From the NCBI RefSeq assembly GCF_900113025.1, contig NZ_FONT01000002.1, positions 1-64,000 on the forward strand: a stretch of DNA of 64,000 nt. Reading direction: 5' to 3'. Position 1 is the first letter of the stretch; each line of letters opens with the position of its first letter. Made by a program: the position numbers and the translations under genes. Under the pieces are notes generated by a model that was given only the letters and a program-made list of their open reading frames with translations, made no database searches and had not been told where the DNA came from. This stretch comes from Alteribacillus iranensis. GTDB lineage: Bacteria > Bacillota > Bacilli > Bacillales > Marinococcaceae. Positions 25,880 to 34,815 of this stretch are shown one piece after another.

Positions 25880-26431
25880 ATGGAACATCTAGAGAGCGAA
25901 GAAACAGAAGGTCGTCAGAAGCTTCACGATACGCGCCACAATTTCATTTCTTCCATAGCTCAAAATATGGACTTATACGGATTAAGCGAGACCAATGGAA
26001 GGTTATACGGCACCATTCTCTTTTCGGATAAACCAATGACACTCGATGATATGAGTCAAGCATTAGAAATGAGCAAAACAAGTATGAGTACAGGGGTTCG
26101 CTCATTAACAGAAGCTGGCATGTTATCACGCGTTTGGGAAAAAGGTGTAAGAAAAGACTTATATCAGACGGACGATGATTGGTATAAATCGTTTACTTCT
26201 ATTTTTGTTAACCGGTGGCGAGAGTCTACGGATAAAAACAAGAATGCGGCAGTGAAAGCTAAATCCGAATTAGAATTTCTTTTTCAAATAACAGGAAAGG
26301 GCTCTTTACGAGAAGAGATTCAAAAGGACCTTGAGATATTAGATCAAGCGGTTCGCTACTATAGTTGGCTGAATGAGGTCATTAACCTTTTTGAAAATGG
26401 AGGAATTTTCGATATTATCCCCAAAAAATGA
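25880..26431 (+). CDS. gbsR: GbsR/MarR-type transcriptional regulator
   Basis: A 183-residue winged-helix regulator of the GbsR family, with the DNA-binding part at about residues 30-100 (YGLSETNGRLYGTILFSDKPMTLDDMSQALEMSKTSMSTGVRSL written here in pieces: YGLSETNGRLYGTIL; LDDMSQALEMSKTSMSTGV). Relatives (GbsR, OpcR, OpuAR) sense choline or glycine betaine and repress uptake genes. Its divergent place beside opuA argues that it controls that operon. GGGAGG lies before the ATG. The exact GbsR/OpcR subgroup is not certain. Confidence 0.85.
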   Translation: MEHLESEETEGRQKLHDTRHNFISSIAQNMDLYGLSETNGRLYGTILFSDKPMTLDDMSQALEMSKTSMSTGVRSLTEAGMLSRVWEKGVRKDLYQTDDDWYKSFTSIFVNRWRESTDKNKNAAVKAKSELEFLFQITGKGSLREEIQKDLEILDQAVRYYSWLNEVINLFENGGIFDIIPKK

Positions 26432-26628
26432 GCAATGGAGCTATCATCAGACAGGAGGAGGTCGACTTAGTGTCCTCCTGTTTCTAGGTATGGACAAGGT
26501 CTCCTCTTCATACCCTTGTGCCCCTCCTATGACAAAAACTTTGATACTATGTGTAAATCCTTATATATGTAAGGTGTGTTATAATTTATTTAATCCCTAT
26601 TTATCCTATAAGGAAAGGAGATCTACTC

Positions 26629-27159
26629 TTGGAATTTAATCAGCTTATACGGGAACGAAGAGAAATTACCCAATATACCAATGATGCCATCCCCGATCAT
26701 GCATTGCGTAACATTTTAGATGCCGCACTTCTCGCCCCTAGCGGAAACGGCCTTCCTTCCCGTGAATTTATTGTTGTACGTGAGAAGGAGAGACTACACC
26801 ATCTAGAGGGAACTACTCCATTCATGCCTTGGTTAAAAGAAGCAGCTGCTGCGATTGTCGTCACAGGTCGCCCAGACGTGAGTAAGTATTGGCTGCAAGA
26901 TGCATCGATTGCTTGCAGTTACATTTGGTTATCCGCAGTTGACCAAGGACTCGGAGCAGCATTTGGTGCCGTTTATCATGCGCACGATGAGAAAGAGTCA
27001 AAAATACGAGAAGACTTTGTCAGAAAAGCGCTGTCCATTCCATCGGATACTCGAATTCTTGCGATTATCGGTCTTGGATATCCAGCGGCTCATCCCGGTT
27101 CTAAAGAGCCTCCGGAAAATAGTGAACTTATTTATTATGAAAGCTACCAGAGAAAATAA
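26629..27159 (+). CDS. Nitroreductase-family protein
   Basis: A 176-residue FMN-dependent oxidoreductase of the nitroreductase fold: FNQLIRERREITQYTNDAI at the start, the FMN-site AALLAPSGNGLPSREFIVV, and the C-terminal IIGLGYPA. It uses NAD(P)H to reduce nitro, quinone or similar groups; the natural substrate is unknown. The start is TTG with AAAGGAG eight to nine bases upstream. It is single, between the gbsR gene and its own terminator. Confidence 0.87.
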   Translation: MEFNQLIRERREITQYTNDAIPDHALRNILDAALLAPSGNGLPSREFIVVREKERLHHLEGTTPFMPWLKEAAAAIVVTGRPDVSKYWLQDASIACSYIWLSAVDQGLGAAFGAVYHAHDEKESKIREDFVRKALSIPSDTRILAIIGLGYPAAHPGSKEPPENSELIYYESYQRK

Positions 27160-27168
27160 AAGGGGCTA

Positions 27169-27215
27169 AGACTGTCTCTATCTTTTTACTTTCTTAGAGG
27201 CAGTCTATTTCATTA
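27169..27215 (+). terminator. Terminator of the nitroreductase gene
   Basis: AGACTGTCTCTA pairs with TAGAGGCAGTCT around a T-rich 14-base loop, followed by ATTTC. Moderately strong. Confidence 0.6.
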
Positions 27216-27320
27216 CTTCAGACGAGGAATCTCCTCTCATTTGTTTCAATCCGGTTTTTTGGCAAGACAATGATTCCGGTTACTTTAACGTACCTTTACG
27301 GTGTTAAGACGCGACACACC

Positions 27321-28268
27321 CTAACTTCCACTCTTCACAACCCCTGCTAGCGCATACAATATAATAGTTGATGCGAGATGAGCGGAAAATTGATTGACAT
27401 CGGTTTCGGGATATACTTCCACAAAATCCATACCAACGATTCCTTTTTTTCCAAATTCATGTACTAATGTCAATAATTCATAGGAAGTGAGTCCATTTGC
27501 ATCAGGGGGACCTCCCGGATTAAACGCATAATCAAGAATATCACTGCAAATAGATAAGTATACGACATCCACGTTTTTGCTGGCTTTTTTATAAATATGA
27601 TCTGCCATTTGATAGATGTCCTCACACTCTCGGATATCTCGAACTGTAATCGTTACGGCTCCTGCTTCGTTCGCATACTTCCCACTTTCGGGTTTATTTC
27701 TTGGTCCGTGAATTCCAGTGTGAATGAGACTTTCATTTCTGACACCGTCCAATTCGTATAGACGGGCAAATGGTGTGTTTCGAGCATATTTATCATTTCC
27801 AAAAGTCATCGCGTTATCATAATGAGCGTCGAGATGGATGATCCCTACTTTCTTTTTTCTCTCTTCCACTAGTCCTTTAATAATCGGATAGGTTATACTA
27901 TGGTCGCCACCCAATCCTATAGGGAAAACAGACCGACTCCAAAGATGCTCTTTTGTAAAACGTGTAATACGATCCATCGTCTCTTCGGGATCATTCCAAT
28001 TGATTGTTACATCGCCCATGTCCCCAAGTGCCATATGTTCAAAAACGTCTATACCATCAAGCTCTGGGAGAAATCCTGAATACCGGCCGGAAGCAAGCCT
28101 CATTGATTTTGGACCCATTTCACAACTTGTGTAATTTCCCCATGTGACGCCTCCTTCCCAAGGAACCCCGTAAATCACAGCATCTACCTCTTCTGCATCT
28201 TCTTTTGAATGTATCTTTTTACTGTTCAAAAAACATGGTGTATTTCCATAAACGAATTCGTCAGCCAT
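27321..28268 (-). CDS. Agmatinase/arginase-family ureohydrolase with an altered metal motif
   Basis: A 315-residue ureohydrolase. The family metal motifs are seen as GLGGDHS (about residues 123-129) and HLDAHYDN (about 146-153), but the third block, normally S-x-D-x-D-x-x-D, reads SICSDILD (about 237-244), so a conserved manganese-ligand aspartate is replaced by cysteine. The codon TGC is clear. The rest (AFNPGGPPDANGLTS; MDFVEVYPETD) is well kept, so it looks like a maintained enzyme rather than a decayed one. The family hydrolyses guanidino compounds to urea (agmatine, arginine, guanidinobutyrate). The substrate here is open. GAAGGAG stands before the ATG. It is a single gene. Confidence 0.85.
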   Translation of the reverse strand: MADEFVYGNTPCFLNSKKIHSKEDAEEVDAVIYGVPWEGGVTWGNYTSCEMGPKSMRLASGRYSGFLPELDGIDVFEHMALGDMGDVTINWNDPEETMDRITRFTKEHLWSRSVFPIGLGGDHSITYPIIKGLVEERKKKVGIIHLDAHYDNAMTFGNDKYARNTPFARLYELDGVRNESLIHTGIHGPRNKPESGKYANEAGAVTITVRDIRECEDIYQMADHIYKKASKNVDVVYLSICSDILDYAFNPGGPPDANGLTSYELLTLVHEFGKKGIVGMDFVEVYPETDVNQFSAHLASTIILYALAGVVKSGS

Positions 28269-28419
28269 CGTATCGCTCCTTCATTCATAACCTTCGACTA
28301 TAGGTCTAACTTAACCATTTCCTTTTATGACACTTGCTAAACATTGCGCAATATCGTTGCATCTCCTCTTCACCTTCTACAATAATAAGGGTAGACAATA
28401 TAAATGAGGTGGATTCCTA

Positions 28420-29436
28420 TTGAAATTAAGTATTCTTGATCAATCTCCTATTTCTGAGGGGTCAGATACAGCCGAGGCTTTAGAAAACACACGGCGTCTT
28501 GCCAAAGTTGCAGACCAACTTGGTTTCACCAGATATTGGGTAGCAGAACATCATAGTACGAGCGGGCTTGCCTCTACATCGCCAGAGGTATTAATCCCTC
28601 ATCTGGCAACAATGACTACACGTATTCGATTCGGCTCAGGGGGTGTGCTATTACCCCAATACAGCCCTTATAAAGTGGCTGAAAACTTCAAACTACTAGA
28701 AGCCTTATTTCCAGGAAGAATTGACCTTGGTGTCGGTCGTTCCCCAGGGGGTGGGGAGACAATAAGGCTTGCTCTAACCGACGGCATAAAAAAGAATTTA
28801 ATTGAATTTCCACGACAACTGACTGAATTACAAGGCTTTCTTGATAACAATTTTCCTATAGGGCATGATTATCGCAAAATCAAAACATCTCCCGTTACGA
28901 AAACTCTCCCTGCGACATGGGTACTTGGCCTATCCAGCCGCAGCGCCAAACATGCCGCCCATAACAGTACAGGGTTCACTTACGGACACTTCATCCATCC
29001 TCATCAAGGGCAGGAAGCGATAGCAACGTATCTCGAGCACTTTCAACCATCTGAACGCATGCCCAAACCTGCAGTAAATGCTTGTGTATTTGTCATATGT
29101 GCCGAAACAGAAAAAGAAGCGGAAAAAATCGCTATTAGCCAGGATTTGTGGTTATTAGCAGTCGAAAAAGGTAGAAGCACAAAAGTAAAATCCATCGCAG
29201 AAGCAAAACGAATTCCACTTTCTTCAGCGGATAAGAAACGAATAATAGAAAACCGGCAACGTACCGTCATTGGTTCGCCCAACCAAGTCAAGAAAAAGCT
29301 TTTACAATTAGCCGATGCTTACCAAACAGATGAAATCATGGTTATCACCAACGTGTATGATTTTGAAGACAAACTACATTCTTATGAACTACTTGCTGAA
29401 ACATTTGATTTAAGAGCGGAAAGTGATTCGCTGTAG
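28420..29436 (+). CDS. Luciferase-like (LLM class) flavin-dependent oxidoreductase
   Basis: A 338-residue TIM-barrel flavoprotein of the LLM class: KLSILDQSPISEGSD at the start, RYWVAEHHSTSGLASTSPEV, IRFGSGGVLLPQYSPYKVAE and RIDLGVGRSPGG are typical of the MsnO8-like subgroup. Such enzymes use reduced FMN and oxygen on small organic substrates. The start is TTG with GAGGTGG eight bases upstream. It stands alone and ends at a terminator shared with the converging FAD protein gene. Confidence 0.88.
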   Translation: MKLSILDQSPISEGSDTAEALENTRRLAKVADQLGFTRYWVAEHHSTSGLASTSPEVLIPHLATMTTRIRFGSGGVLLPQYSPYKVAENFKLLEALFPGRIDLGVGRSPGGGETIRLALTDGIKKNLIEFPRQLTELQGFLDNNFPIGHDYRKIKTSPVTKTLPATWVLGLSSRSAKHAAHNSTGFTYGHFIHPHQGQEAIATYLEHFQPSERMPKPAVNACVFVICAETEKEAEKIAISQDLWLLAVEKGRSTKVKSIAEAKRIPLSSADKKRIIENRQRTVIGSPNQVKKKLLQLADAYQTDEIMVITNVYDFEDKLHSYELLAETFDLRAESDSL

Positions 29437-29494
29437 AGGAGAAGCGTGTAGGCCCGCCAGGTGACTTGATATTTCACTTTTCCGCAGTCACATA

Positions 29495-29536
29495 AAAACC
29501 AGGCTCATAGAGATCCTTCTCTATCGCCTGGTTTTG
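29495..29536. terminator. Bidirectional terminator between the LLM and FAD-protein genes
   Basis: AAAACCAGGC pairs with GCCTGGTTTT, with an inner stem ATAGAGA/TCTCTAT. Confidence 0.85.
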
Positions 29537-29540
29537 ATTA

Positions 29541-30113
29541 TTATTCTTTGTCTTTTAACATGTCATGGTCCGCGTAACGCTCGCCATTCATTTCAGAAAG
29601 AATGTTTATAGCTACGTTCGCTCCGTCTCCTGCTGTGATAATAGTATGTACACTAACACCTGCTGTCACACCTGCGGCCCATACATTTTCCATACTAGTA
29701 CGGCCATCATTATCCGCATCTACTATTGTTTTGATACGTGGCTCTGTGCCTTCTTTCGTAGTAATTCCAGAGGCCTCTGCAAGCTTTGCAGAATTACCCG
29801 TGGCTAAAATAACATACTTCGCTTCATACTCATTATTCTCTGTTTTCACTTTCACTTGCCCATTTCCTTCATTAGAAACCTCGGTGACTTCTTCACTAAC
29901 AATTTCAGCCCCGAATGATTTCGCCTGTTCTTGTCCGACTTTTAACAATTCCGGCCCATCAATATCCGGTGCCCCGTAATGGTTTCGAATCCACGCCGGC
30001 TTCGTTACACTTTGGTCATTTTCTAGTACAAGTGTTTTCTTCCCTGCTTTTGCCGTGTAAATAGCAGCACTGGCTCCCGCTGGCCCTGCTCCAATAACGA
30101 TTATATCGTACAC
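29541..30113 (-). CDS. Short FAD-dependent thioredoxin-reductase-like protein
   Basis: A 190-residue flavoprotein. It has the FAD site IVIGAGPAGASAAIYTAKAG and the second FAD block VWAAGVTAGVSVHTIITAGDGANVAINIL of thioredoxin reductases, plus YVILATGNSAK, but the whole NADPH domain with the CxxC redox pair (about 120 residues in TrxB) is missing and the two FAD halves are joined directly. Electrons must therefore come from a separate partner. The frame is clean, so this appears to be a designed single-domain form. Its neighbour at 30298 is a thioredoxin-like gene, divergently transcribed. The substrate is unknown. Confidence 0.8.
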   Translation of the reverse strand: MYDIIVIGAGPAGASAAIYTAKAGKKTLVLENDQSVTKPAWIRNHYGAPDIDGPELLKVGQEQAKSFGAEIVSEEVTEVSNEGNGQVKVKTENNEYEAKYVILATGNSAKLAEASGITTKEGTEPRIKTIVDADNDGRTSMENVWAAGVTAGVSVHTIITAGDGANVAINILSEMNGERYADHDMLKDKE

Positions 30114-30297
30114 TACACTTCATCCTTTCCTAGTTCCTATTTTTATGCAAAGATAGAATCTTTTTACTATTCCATGTTCCATTTTATCGACAACGAGTCG
30201 GGACAGCAACAATTCTGCTTCTATACTTCCTTCGCTAAATCTTCCTTCCATGACTTTTTTCTGACAAATGTTAAAATAATAGCGAGGAGGGATAATC

Positions 30298-30870
30298 ATG
30301 CTATCTAGTACAAATATACACAGTAAACTTGGAAAAGGGATAACCCCAGAGTCTTTCATTGAAAAAATGAGGCCAAAATACAAAGAAACACTTGACCGCT
30401 ATTACAACTTATTTACGTGGGAAGCCCACAACCGAGAAGCGATCGCACCCTTGAAGCAAAGAGAGGATATACAGTGCAGTATCCTTGCAGGAGATTGGTG
30501 TGGTGACGTCCATCGCAACCTCGGTCCTATTTTGGAAGTTATGAAAGAAGCTGAAATTCCGACAGAAATATTTATCATGGAAGAGCACGATGACTTAATG
30601 GAACAGTTTCTTACTATGGGCGGGCGCTCTGTTCCAAAAGTGATTCTCACCAATCAAGAAGGAGATGTTCTTTTTAGCTGGGGACCACGTCCGGCATATA
30701 TACAAGAACCGATGATTGCATTTAAACAGCTTAACCTTGACGCAGATAATCCTGTACTAGATGAAGAACGTCAGAAAGCCTATGAAGGTATTTTTGCACG
30801 CTACGGAAAGAATGGAGACTACCAAAAATTAGTTGTCTATGAACTAACGAACCAGCTTTTACAACTTTAA
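30298..30870 (+). CDS. Thioredoxin-like protein with a single active-site cysteine
   Basis: A 190-residue thioredoxin-fold protein (Thioredoxin_9 type). The active-site region reads AGDWCGDVHRN, so the second cysteine of CxxC is replaced by valine; the cis-proline region GGRSVPKVIL is kept. Such proteins may act through mixed disulfides rather than dithiol exchange. GAGGAGGG lies seven bases before the ATG. It diverges from the short FAD protein, which could be a partner, but this is only suggested by position. Confidence 0.8.
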   Translation: MLSSTNIHSKLGKGITPESFIEKMRPKYKETLDRYYNLFTWEAHNREAIAPLKQREDIQCSILAGDWCGDVHRNLGPILEVMKEAEIPTEIFIMEEHDDLMEQFLTMGGRSVPKVILTNQEGDVLFSWGPRPAYIQEPMIAFKQLNLDADNPVLDEERQKAYEGIFARYGKNGDYQKLVVYELTNQLLQL

Positions 30871-31199
30871 ATTTGCTGTCAACGTGATCGAAATGAGCTG
30901 TATCAAAAGATACTATTTAGTTGAGACATTAGATTTAGAAAATGGCTGTTCTCTTCAATACTTGTTGCTTTGAACGCAAAATGAGATTTGCTATCGGCGG
31001 ACGCTTTTCGCCGAAGACGACGCCGCCTATTAAATATGAATATGTCTCCCTTTTGATACAGCCCCGTTGTACAGAAAAATCCAGCTTACGTTTTTAGAAG
31101 GAAGTCTGTGTTGGCATCTCGGGAGACACAACACATATTTCGTGTATAAACTACTATTATCTATTTTATTTTCGAGAGAACACATAAAGGAGACACCAA
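30871..31199. other. Intergenic region before cobT, mostly a MITE
   Basis: It is filled mainly by the MITE at 30897-31062. The remaining 137 bp before cobT are AT-rich. No cobalamin riboswitch features (for example the B12-box) were seen. Confidence 0.6.
30897..31062. mobile_element. MITE-like element with IS1182-type ends
   Basis: A 166-bp non-coding segment is bounded by a perfect 13-bp inverted repeat, GCTGTATCAAAAG (30897-30909) and CTTTTGATACAGC (31050-31062). The right end continues as CTTTTGATACAGCCCC, identical over 16 bases to the IS1182-type end at 470-485. It carries no transposase, so it would be moved in trans. Confidence 0.7.
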
Positions 31200-32246
31200 A
31201 TGACTACGCAAAATTGCTTAAATGTACATATTCCATCACCGGATACAAATATCAAAAAACAGGTGGCAACATACATCGATCATTTAACTAAGCCTCCAGG
31301 AAGTCTTGGTCGGCTTGAAACCATTGCAACTGATTTAGCAGCTATGACTGCTTCCCCTTTCCCGGACGTGTCCCCGCCAGGAATCCTTGTATTTGCGGCT
31401 GACCATGGCATTGTCGACGAAGGGGTCTCTGCTTTTCCTCAAGAAATCACAGCAAAAATGGCTCAAAATTTCTTGCATCGCGGTGCCGCCATCAACGTGT
31501 TTGCGGACCAAATCGATGCTCATTTTCGACTAGTTGATATTGGAATGGCTACCGAAATGAACGCAGAGGGGATGATCTCGAGAAAAGTTAAACACGGCAC
31601 GGAAAGCTTTCTACACCTTGATGCGATGACGAAAAAAGAAGCAATGAAAGCCTTGGATGCGGGATATGAAGAAGGAAAGAAAATGATTACAGATCAAGGT
31701 GTAAAATGTCTTATCCTCGGGGAGATGGGAATAGGAAACACGACGTCCAGCAGTGCTGTCATCGCCGCTCTGAGCAAAAAGCCAATTTCTGAGGTCACAG
31801 GAATGGGCACCGGTCTGACGAAAGATCGCGTTCAACATAAGCAGCACGTCATAACCCAAGCATTAAAGAACCGAAAAATAAACCGAGACGACCCTCTCGA
31901 TGTATTAGCAAAAGTTGGAGGACTTGAAATAGCGGCGATGGCTGGTGCTATGGTAGCTGCGGCTTCACAAAGAACACCCATAATACTGGATGGCTTCATT
32001 AGCTCCACCGCTGCCCTAGTTGCGAAGGCACTTCATCCTAACTCCGCTGAATATATGTTTGTGGGACATCGTTCGACTGAACCGGGTCACGATGTCGCTC
32101 TTCAACTGTTGACTCAAAAGCCGCTTCTCGAGCTAGACATGCGATTAGGAGAAGGAACGGGGGCTGCATTATCGTTTCCTATCCTTAAAGCGGCTTGCGC
32201 TATGGTGAAAGACATGGCAACTTTCCGCGACTTAGAGAACTATTAA
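31200..32246 (+). CDS. cobT: Nicotinate-nucleotide--dimethylbenzimidazole phosphoribosyltransferase
   Basis: A 348-residue CobT: TKPPGSLGRLETIA at the start, AADHGIVDEGVSAFPQEIT, LGEMGIGNTTSSSAV, DPLDVLAKVGGLEIAAMAG, and the late GHRSTEPGH with the C-terminal LRLGEG-type DMRLGEGTGA and catalytic glutamate. It makes alpha-ribazole phosphate for the lower ligand of cobalamin. AAAGGAG precedes the ATG. No other cob gene and no B12 riboswitch is nearby, so it may serve salvage or lower-ligand exchange. It converges with the histidine kinase gene. Confidence 0.94.
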   Translation: MTTQNCLNVHIPSPDTNIKKQVATYIDHLTKPPGSLGRLETIATDLAAMTASPFPDVSPPGILVFAADHGIVDEGVSAFPQEITAKMAQNFLHRGAAINVFADQIDAHFRLVDIGMATEMNAEGMISRKVKHGTESFLHLDAMTKKEAMKALDAGYEEGKKMITDQGVKCLILGEMGIGNTTSSSAVIAALSKKPISEVTGMGTGLTKDRVQHKQHVITQALKNRKINRDDPLDVLAKVGGLEIAAMAGAMVAAASQRTPIILDGFISSTAALVAKALHPNSAEYMFVGHRSTEPGHDVALQLLTQKPLLELDMRLGEGTGAALSFPILKAACAMVKDMATFRDLENY

Positions 32247-32251
32247 TCCTT

Positions 32252-33733
32252 TCATTCATAAACTGGCAACTGAAATGTAAAGATGGTGCGCCCGGGGCTG
32301 CTTTCTTTTAGTAAAAGATCTCCTCCCATGCTCCGAGCCATCATTTTACTAAAAGGCAGCCCTAATCCTAACCCATGGGTATGATATTTCTTCTCTCCTC
32401 CTCGGAAAAACCGTTCGAAAATAAGATCTTTTTCTTCTTCTGCCACTCCTTCCCCATTATCCATCACATTTATTTCAACCGTATTTTCTTTCTTAAGATA
32501 TAAAGAAACGTGAATACTCCCTTTTCCTTCTAATGCTTGCTTTGCATTGTTCATCAAATTGACAACGATCTGTTGTACTCGAATGGCATCCACTTCTACG
32601 TAGACCGAGTGTGGAAGCAGCTCTTTTGAAACATGGAGATGTTCTTCATCGTTAGCGACTTCCCATTGATACATAATTTCTTTCAATAATACATTTATTT
32701 CACGACGTTCTGTTTTCATCGGGACCGCCCTAGCTGTAAATGAATTAAACTCCAATAGATCCGCCACCATCGTTTTTAAACGGTTCGCTTCGTTCAAGGA
32801 TACATTGAGAAATTCTTTCGCTTCTTCACCTGTGACGACGTCATCCCTTACAGCTTGAATGAGCCCAGTCATAGACGTTATCGGAGTCTTTAGCTCATGC
32901 GTCACACCTGCCATCATTTCAGACCGTAATAATTCCAGTTGTTGCAGCCTTCCTGCCATTTCCTTAAAGGAATGAACAAGTTCATATACTTCTTGCTCTC
33001 TCATATGTTCAGGAAGGGTAAAGTCGTAATTCTCTTCTTTTACATGCTTGGCAGCTGATGCTACCTGCTCGATGGGCCTTGTTAACCGTTTGGACAGAAA
33101 ATAAATGGTTGCCCAGCCAATAAGTGCTAATGCCACAACTAATATGGCCAACAATCGATACTCTTCATTCATTTCCGTTAACTCTTGAGCGGATTGAATA
33201 GCCACAACCAAGCCTGCTGTTACCCCTCCTGCATCAATCGGTGTTTTTACAATGTAGGACTGATCTCCGTTCTCTAACTGAAGTTTGTGTGTGTCATGCT
33301 CTGCCCGTAATAAAGGAAGGGGGAAATATTCTTCTGTAAACGGGTTCCGTTCAAATGGATTAGCAATGACACGTCCATCCGCATTCACGACATAAATAAT
33401 AGGATCTATTTCTGATTCCAGCAGAGCTTTTCTCTGTTCCATGTATTCCAGGATTCCTTCCTGTGGAACAGTATTACCTGAACGTTCTTCTACAAATCGG
33501 TCTGCCACTTCCTGGACTAGATATTGAGTCATGTTCAACCTATTTTCCAAGTTCGTGTGACGGATCCACAGGACAGATAAAAAAGCAACTACCAGCAATC
33601 CAATGACAAGTGTAATAAAATAGCGGGTCGTCCAATAACGAAGCAATGATATCTTTTTTTGACTCGTTGTTTTCTCCGCTGTCTCTTTCTGAAACTTGTT
33701 ACTTATATACACAGAACTGGTACCCCAATCCAC
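32252..33733 (-). CDS. Membrane sensor histidine kinase
   Basis: A 493-residue kinase: first membrane segment about 35-57, an extracellular sensor of about 130 residues, second segment about 195-215, HAMP (about 215-268), the phosphoacceptor block GVTHELKTPITSMTG, and an ATPase domain with VVNLMNNAKQALEG, VMDNGEGVAEEEKD, and GLGLGLPFSKMMA. It would phosphorylate the OmpR-type regulator encoded just upstream, whose 3' end overlaps it by 35 bp. The GTG at 33733 may not be the true start; a GTG seven codons later is also possible. The signal and target genes are unknown. Confidence 0.88.
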   Translation of the reverse strand: MDWGTSSVYISNKFQKETAEKTTSQKKISLLRYWTTRYFITLVIGLLVVAFLSVLWIRHTNLENRLNMTQYLVQEVADRFVEERSGNTVPQEGILEYMEQRKALLESEIDPIIYVVNADGRVIANPFERNPFTEEYFPLPLLRAEHDTHKLQLENGDQSYIVKTPIDAGGVTAGLVVAIQSAQELTEMNEEYRLLAILVVALALIGWATIYFLSKRLTRPIEQVASAAKHVKEENYDFTLPEHMREQEVYELVHSFKEMAGRLQQLELLRSEMMAGVTHELKTPITSMTGLIQAVRDDVVTGEEAKEFLNVSLNEANRLKTMVADLLEFNSFTARAVPMKTERREINVLLKEIMYQWEVANDEEHLHVSKELLPHSVYVEVDAIRVQQIVVNLMNNAKQALEGKGSIHVSLYLKKENTVEINVMDNGEGVAEEEKDLIFERFFRGGEKKYHTHGLGLGLPFSKMMARSMGGDLLLKESSPGRTIFTFQLPVYE

Positions 33734-34382
33734 GAATAGTTTTTATTTGACCTTCATTCTCCGGCCAATTCTTTAACGATTTACGAATACGTTTAATAGA
33801 TAAATCGACCGCCCGGTCACTGCCATCATAGTCGATTCCCCAAACATGTTCAATGAGCTGCTCTCTAGTAAATGTTTGATTTGGATGTCTAGCTAAAAAC
33901 AAGAGCAAAGATAGATCTCTTGGAGTAAATGGAACCTCTATGCCATTTAGTTTAACGGTATGCGCTTTTTGATTGATGTGTAATCTTCCATATTGGTTCA
34001 CATCTTCTTCTATAATGGAAGGCCCGCTTCTACGAAGAACAGCTTTTGTACGAGCAACTACCTCTTCCGGATCAAACGGCTTTGGTATATAATCATCAGC
34101 TCCGCTGTCGAACCCTTTTAACCGGTTATCTATTTCCCCTAAGGCAGTGAGCATAATAACCGGACAAGCACTCCTCTCCCGAATCTCCTCTAAAATGCCC
34201 CAGCCATCCCTTCCTGGAAGCATCACATCAACTAAAGCCAAGTCTGGCTGTATTTCTTCAAATGCAGGAATTGCTTCATTACCGTGAAAAACTGCTTTGA
34301 CTTGATATCCTTCTTTTTCCATATATGCTTTGATCACTTTGCTAATAGCAACTTCATCTTCAATTAATAAAATAGTGGCCAC
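33699..34382 (-). CDS. OmpR/PhoB-family response regulator
   Basis: About 227 residues. The receiver domain has acidic ILLIEDE, the phosphoaspartate in LALVDVMLPGRDG, the lysine in DDYIPKPFDPEE, and a C-terminal winged helix with FTREQLIEHVWG and the conserved KTIRGLGYQF. GTG at 34382 is chosen because GGGAG lies 10 bases upstream and VATILLIEDE starts the domain; an ATG further up (34415) has no ribosome site. It precedes and overlaps the kinase gene. Confidence 0.88.
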   Translation of the reverse strand: MATILLIEDEVAISKVIKAYMEKEGYQVKAVFHGNEAIPAFEEIQPDLALVDVMLPGRDGWGILEEIRERSACPVIMLTALGEIDNRLKGFDSGADDYIPKPFDPEEVVARTKAVLRRSGPSIIEEDVNQYGRLHINQKAHTVKLNGIEVPFTPRDLSLLLFLARHPNQTFTREQLIEHVWGIDYDGSDRAVDLSIKRIRKSLKNWPENEGQIKTIRGLGYQFCVYK

Positions 34383-34584
34383 TAATCCATCACTCCCTTC
34401 CATCCTTTTTCTCATTATACAAAAAGGAAACCCCTGATTCCGCTTCAGGGATTTCCGCTATTTAAATAGGGGGGTTTTATGAAAAAGAGAAACCAAGTAT
34501 GGTGTTATATAAGCAATATGCCCTGGCTTAGGGTTGTACTTTTAAGGCAGTTTGTGGGGGGAACACGCCTTAATGTAACAGGAT

Positions 34585-34815
34585 CTAAAGCTTACCTCTA
34601 GCCTTGCGGATGTCTAATGCAAGGGTATCCAAGTCTTTACCGTCTGTCGAAATACCAAGTCTCGCAGCATCGATCTTCATTTCGACTTCTTTCACTTCTC
34701 TTGCTACTTCATAGACATTTTTGTACCTTGTGTCGATATCAAGTTCCGCAGCTTTCTTTTCCAGTTCCGTAATCGTCATCGATCTTCTACTTGAGGTTTT
34801 CGTTTCCAGCAGCAC
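34585..34815 (-). CDS. Small hypothetical protein
   Basis: About 76 residues, charged and helical, without signal peptide. The GTG at 34815 has GGAGGG seven bases upstream; an ATG 16 codons earlier (34863) directly abuts a GGGAG and is less likely. I do not recognise the family. It sits alone between the two-component genes and the SLC13 transporter. Confidence 0.5.
   Translation of the reverse strand: MLLETKTSSRRSMTITELEKKAAELDIDTRYKNVYEVAREVKEVEMKIDAARLGISTDGKDLDTLALDIRKARGKL

Noticed and set aside
34427-34457. GGAAACCCCTGA/TTCAGGGATTTCC hairpin just upstream of the response regulator gene
   Set aside because: It precedes the gene, has a poor T-run and no gene in the right direction ends there, so it is not called a terminator.
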